From contig JADZAD010000218.1 in assembly GCA_020852775.1 (NCBI GenBank), positions 1-7,216 on the forward strand: 7,216 bases of DNA, read 5' to 3'. The stretch comes from Anaerolineae bacterium. GTDB lineage: Bacteria > Chloroflexota > Anaerolineae > Aggregatilineales > UBA3940. The position numbers and the translations under genes were made by a program. Below are positions 6,237 to 7,216 of this stretch, in pieces. The notes under the pieces were generated by a model. The model was not told the DNA's origin. It made no database searches and saw only the letters and a list, made by a program, of their open reading frames with translations. Numbering within the stretch: the stretch's first letter is position 1; each line of letters opens with the position of its first letter.

Positions 6237-6500
6237 CTATTCCGCTGCCTCCCACGCAGTGATGACATACCTGAGATGCCATACCTCCGCGAACTGAGCC
6301 TCGCGCTCACCAAGCAGGGCGTCTGGTTATACTGGTAGGCCAGCGCGGAATAGATCTGGGCTGGCGTCAGTGGGTTACGGACATAATCCTCGATCATCTC
6401 TGCCAGCGTTCGCCCGTGCGGATGCCATCTGCCCGACGATCCAATCCACGGTGAGGTGGATGCCGTCAATGCGCGTCGCGCCACCCAGTGTCAAGATCGG
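6237..6500 (-). pseudogene. DUF433-like antitoxin gene, broken by frameshifts
   Basis: Three blocks in three registers add up to one DUF433-type protein. Frame A (about 6497-6420) reads ILTLGGATRIDGIHLTVDWIVGQM. Frame B (6415 to about 6325) reads GRTLAEMIEDYVRNPLTPAQ, then IYSALAYQYNQ. Frame C (6317-6237) reads LLGEREAQFAEVWHLRYVIT and ends AWEAAE before TAG. DUF433 proteins have the pattern 'GTR/IDGI-x-V..I....G.s..Ei.edYp.LT.aqiy.ALAYyy', which A plus B match. The family is usually 70-110 aa and often paired with a PIN-domain toxin. No intact start codon or toxin partner was found next to it. The frameshifts lie near 6417-6425 and 6318-6325. A sequencing indel is less likely given two separate breaks. 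The family call comes from memory of the motif and was not searched. Confidence 0.5.
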
Positions 6501-6544
6501 TCTGCAAAATGATCGGATAAAAGACTCATCAGGTCGAAAAGCAA

Positions 6545-6600
6545 GTAAGCTCCGGGATAGGAACAGGGCTGACCATCCACGGGACCACCAAGGAGCTTAC
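6545..6600. repeat. Inverted repeat, 9-bp arms, 38-nt loop
   Basis: GTAAGCTCC at 6545-6553 pairs exactly with GGAGCTTAC at 6592-6600. The loop is G-rich with spaced GGG runs. The arms could be the ends of a small mobile or REP-type element or chance. No flanking direct repeat was seen. Confidence 0.4.
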
Positions 6601-6785
6601 GACGATGAGTATATAGAGGAGATCGTTGATGCATTGCAGGGAACTATCCATCAATGGGAGGGCAAGTAGATACCGCTCAAAGGCCGTGTTGGCCTGGGTA
6701 AAATTTTGCGAATTATTGCGTATATCGGGCTTACTGCCGTCCTAACCCGGCAGGCCGTACACCACGAGATCATCAGTGTGCCGGC

Positions 6786-6817
6786 AAGCATGGGGCCCCC
6801 TGACCGGATCCATGCTT
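6786..6817. repeat. Inverted repeat AAGCATGG/CCATGCTT
   Basis: There are 8-bp perfect arms at 6786-6793 and 6810-6817 around a 16-nt GC-rich loop. The plus strand continues with a pyrimidine tract (CTCTCTCTGTCC). It could be a weak terminator hairpin, but there is no U-run and no gene clearly ends just before it. Confidence 0.3.
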
Positions 6818-7007
6818 CTCTCTGTCCGGTGCAATCCTGTCGGTTCTGTGACCATCCCCACACCCCAATAGTGGTATCTTGGACTTCATAATCCCTGCTC
6901 CAGTTGAAGAGGATTGACGTGACTCGTCAGCCCTTGTCTCACGGTCTTGCTGGATCCATTTTGCTCGATCGCCTGAGTCTCTTTGCGCCTGTCAGGAACA
7001 GTACCTA

Positions 7008-7037
7008 TTGACACCGGGAAAGAACCCATGCTATCAT
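7008..7037 (+). promoter_or_regulatory. Sigma-70-type promoter of the GntR-family gene
   Basis: A perfect -35 TTGACA (7008-7013) and a -10 TATCAT (7032-7037, five of six consensus bases) are separated by 18 nt. Transcription should start near 7044, about 59 nt before the ATG at 7103. Confidence 0.75.
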
Positions 7038-7065
7038 GGATTTGATATATTGATATAGCAAATCC
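7038..7065. promoter_or_regulatory. 28-bp near-perfect palindrome, probable operator
   Basis: GGATTTG (7038-7044) pairs with CAAATCC (7059-7065), and the inner TATAT (7046-7050) pairs with ATATA (7053-7057), giving 12 of 14 symmetric pairs. It begins directly after the -10 and covers the expected start of transcription, the classic place for a repressor site. GntR-type dimers bind AT-rich palindromes of this kind and often repress their own gene, so it is probably an autoregulatory site. Confidence 0.65.
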
Positions 7066-7102
7066 CCGTGTCAACCACGAGCAGAAGGCTACTCGCCGGG
7101 TT

Positions 7103-7216
7103 ATGTACAAGATCGATCGTGTTGACCCAGCCCCGCTCTACGAACAGATCAGGCAGATTCTGATCCGGGAGATTCGCAGCGGACGTTATAGCGAAGGCGA
7201 CCGGCTCCCCACCGCA
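7103..7216 (+). CDS. GntR-family transcriptional regulator, N-terminal part (runs off right edge)
   Basis: Thirty-eight codons are visible. They begin MYKIDRVDPAPLYEQIRQIL and continue with IREIRSGRYSEGDRLPTA. This is the start of the GntR winged helix-turn-helix domain: the 'PLYEQI...L...I.SG.y..GdrLPt' pattern is diagnostic, and the recognition helix (normally REL...) would follow past the edge. The effector domain, and so the subfamily (YtrA, HutC, FadR, MocR), is not visible. The short lead before PLYEQI suits YtrA, HutC or MocR better than FadR. ATG at 7103 is the only in-frame start nearby. The best ribosome site, AGAAGG (7083-7088), is 14 nt away, which is rather far. It is transcribed away from the ABC operon about 960 nt distant, so it need not regulate that operon and may control genes to the right. 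Confidence 0.88.
   Translation, partial: MYKIDRVDPAPLYEQIRQILIREIRSGRYSEGDRLPTA

Larger units (their letters stand above)
6501..7007. other. Intergenic stretch without a recognisable gene
   Basis: No frame here gives a convincing start, ribosome site and protein. A plus-strand frame ending at TAG 6667-6669 reads AYDDEYIEEIVDALQGTIHQ then WEGK, which looks like a real protein C-terminus but has no start. It may be a leftover fragment of a lost gene. The other open stretches (6651-6863 minus, 6706-6891 plus) have unstructured, Pro/Cys/His-rich compositions and look non-coding. Small inverted repeats at 6545-6600 and 6786-6817 are described separately. Confidence 0.6.

Noticed and set aside
6523..6532. 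CTGATGAGTC on the minus strand, resembling the hammerhead ribozyme core
   Set aside because: No GAAA box with a closing stem follows on the same strand, so the catalytic core cannot form.
6651..6891. Two overlapping open frames on opposite strands
   Set aside because: Neither has a ribosome site or protein-like composition; both are short and typical of non-coding GC-rich DNA.

Overview
The window looks like a stretch of GC-rich bacterial chromosome. The best guess at the host is Chloroflexota (Anaerolineae-like). The reasons are the threonine/proline linkers of the 'PTPT' type in a secreted CARDB protein, the lipoproteins with low-complexity Ser/Ala/Pro/Gly stretches, and the general style of the ABC/FtsX genes. 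This taxonomic call is inference from protein style, not from a marker gene. No tRNA, rRNA, CRISPR array or insertion sequence was seen.

The core is a tight five-gene operon on the minus strand, read from 6139 down to 770. In transcription order it encodes a Yip1-like polytopic membrane protein (6139-5291), a LolD/MacB-type ABC ATPase (5278-4547), a secreted IPT/TIG plus triple CARDB-like protein (4550-2832), a MacB/FtsX-type permease (2822-1491) and a Gly/Pro-rich lipoprotein with a DUF5666-like C-terminus (1462-770). Gaps are 12 nt, a 4-nt ATGA overlap, 9 nt and 28 nt, so co-transcription and co-function are likely. The ATPase and permease should form a MacB/Lol-class mechanotransmission transporter. 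The CARDB protein and the lipoprotein would be its partners outside the membrane. No HlyD/MacA adaptor lies inside the operon. Four of the five products carry an unusual Gly/Met/Pro-rich segment, a shared signature that could mean they touch one another.

Downstream of the operon (769-110) there is no intact gene, but the stretch is not empty. It holds a frameshifted, decayed tandem copy of the lipoprotein gene (about 440-769) with a perfect 22-bp GC palindrome inside it. It also holds an array of three CCAATAT-N7-ATATTGG dyads spaced 62 and 61 bp apart (245-401), the last one rebuilt into a 13-bp perfect hairpin. At the left edge a further minus-strand gene starts at 109 with a good ribosome binding site and a lipoprotein-like signal peptide, and runs off the window.

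Upstream of the operon (6140-7102) is almost 1 kb with no intact gene. It contains a DUF433-like antitoxin gene broken by at least two frameshifts (about 6237-6500), a long-loop inverted repeat (6545-6600) and otherwise unassigned sequence. At the right edge a GntR-family regulator starts at 7103 on the plus strand. It is preceded by a textbook sigma-70 promoter (TTGACA-18-TATCAT) and a 28-bp near-perfect palindrome placed over the expected transcription start, which suggests autorepression.
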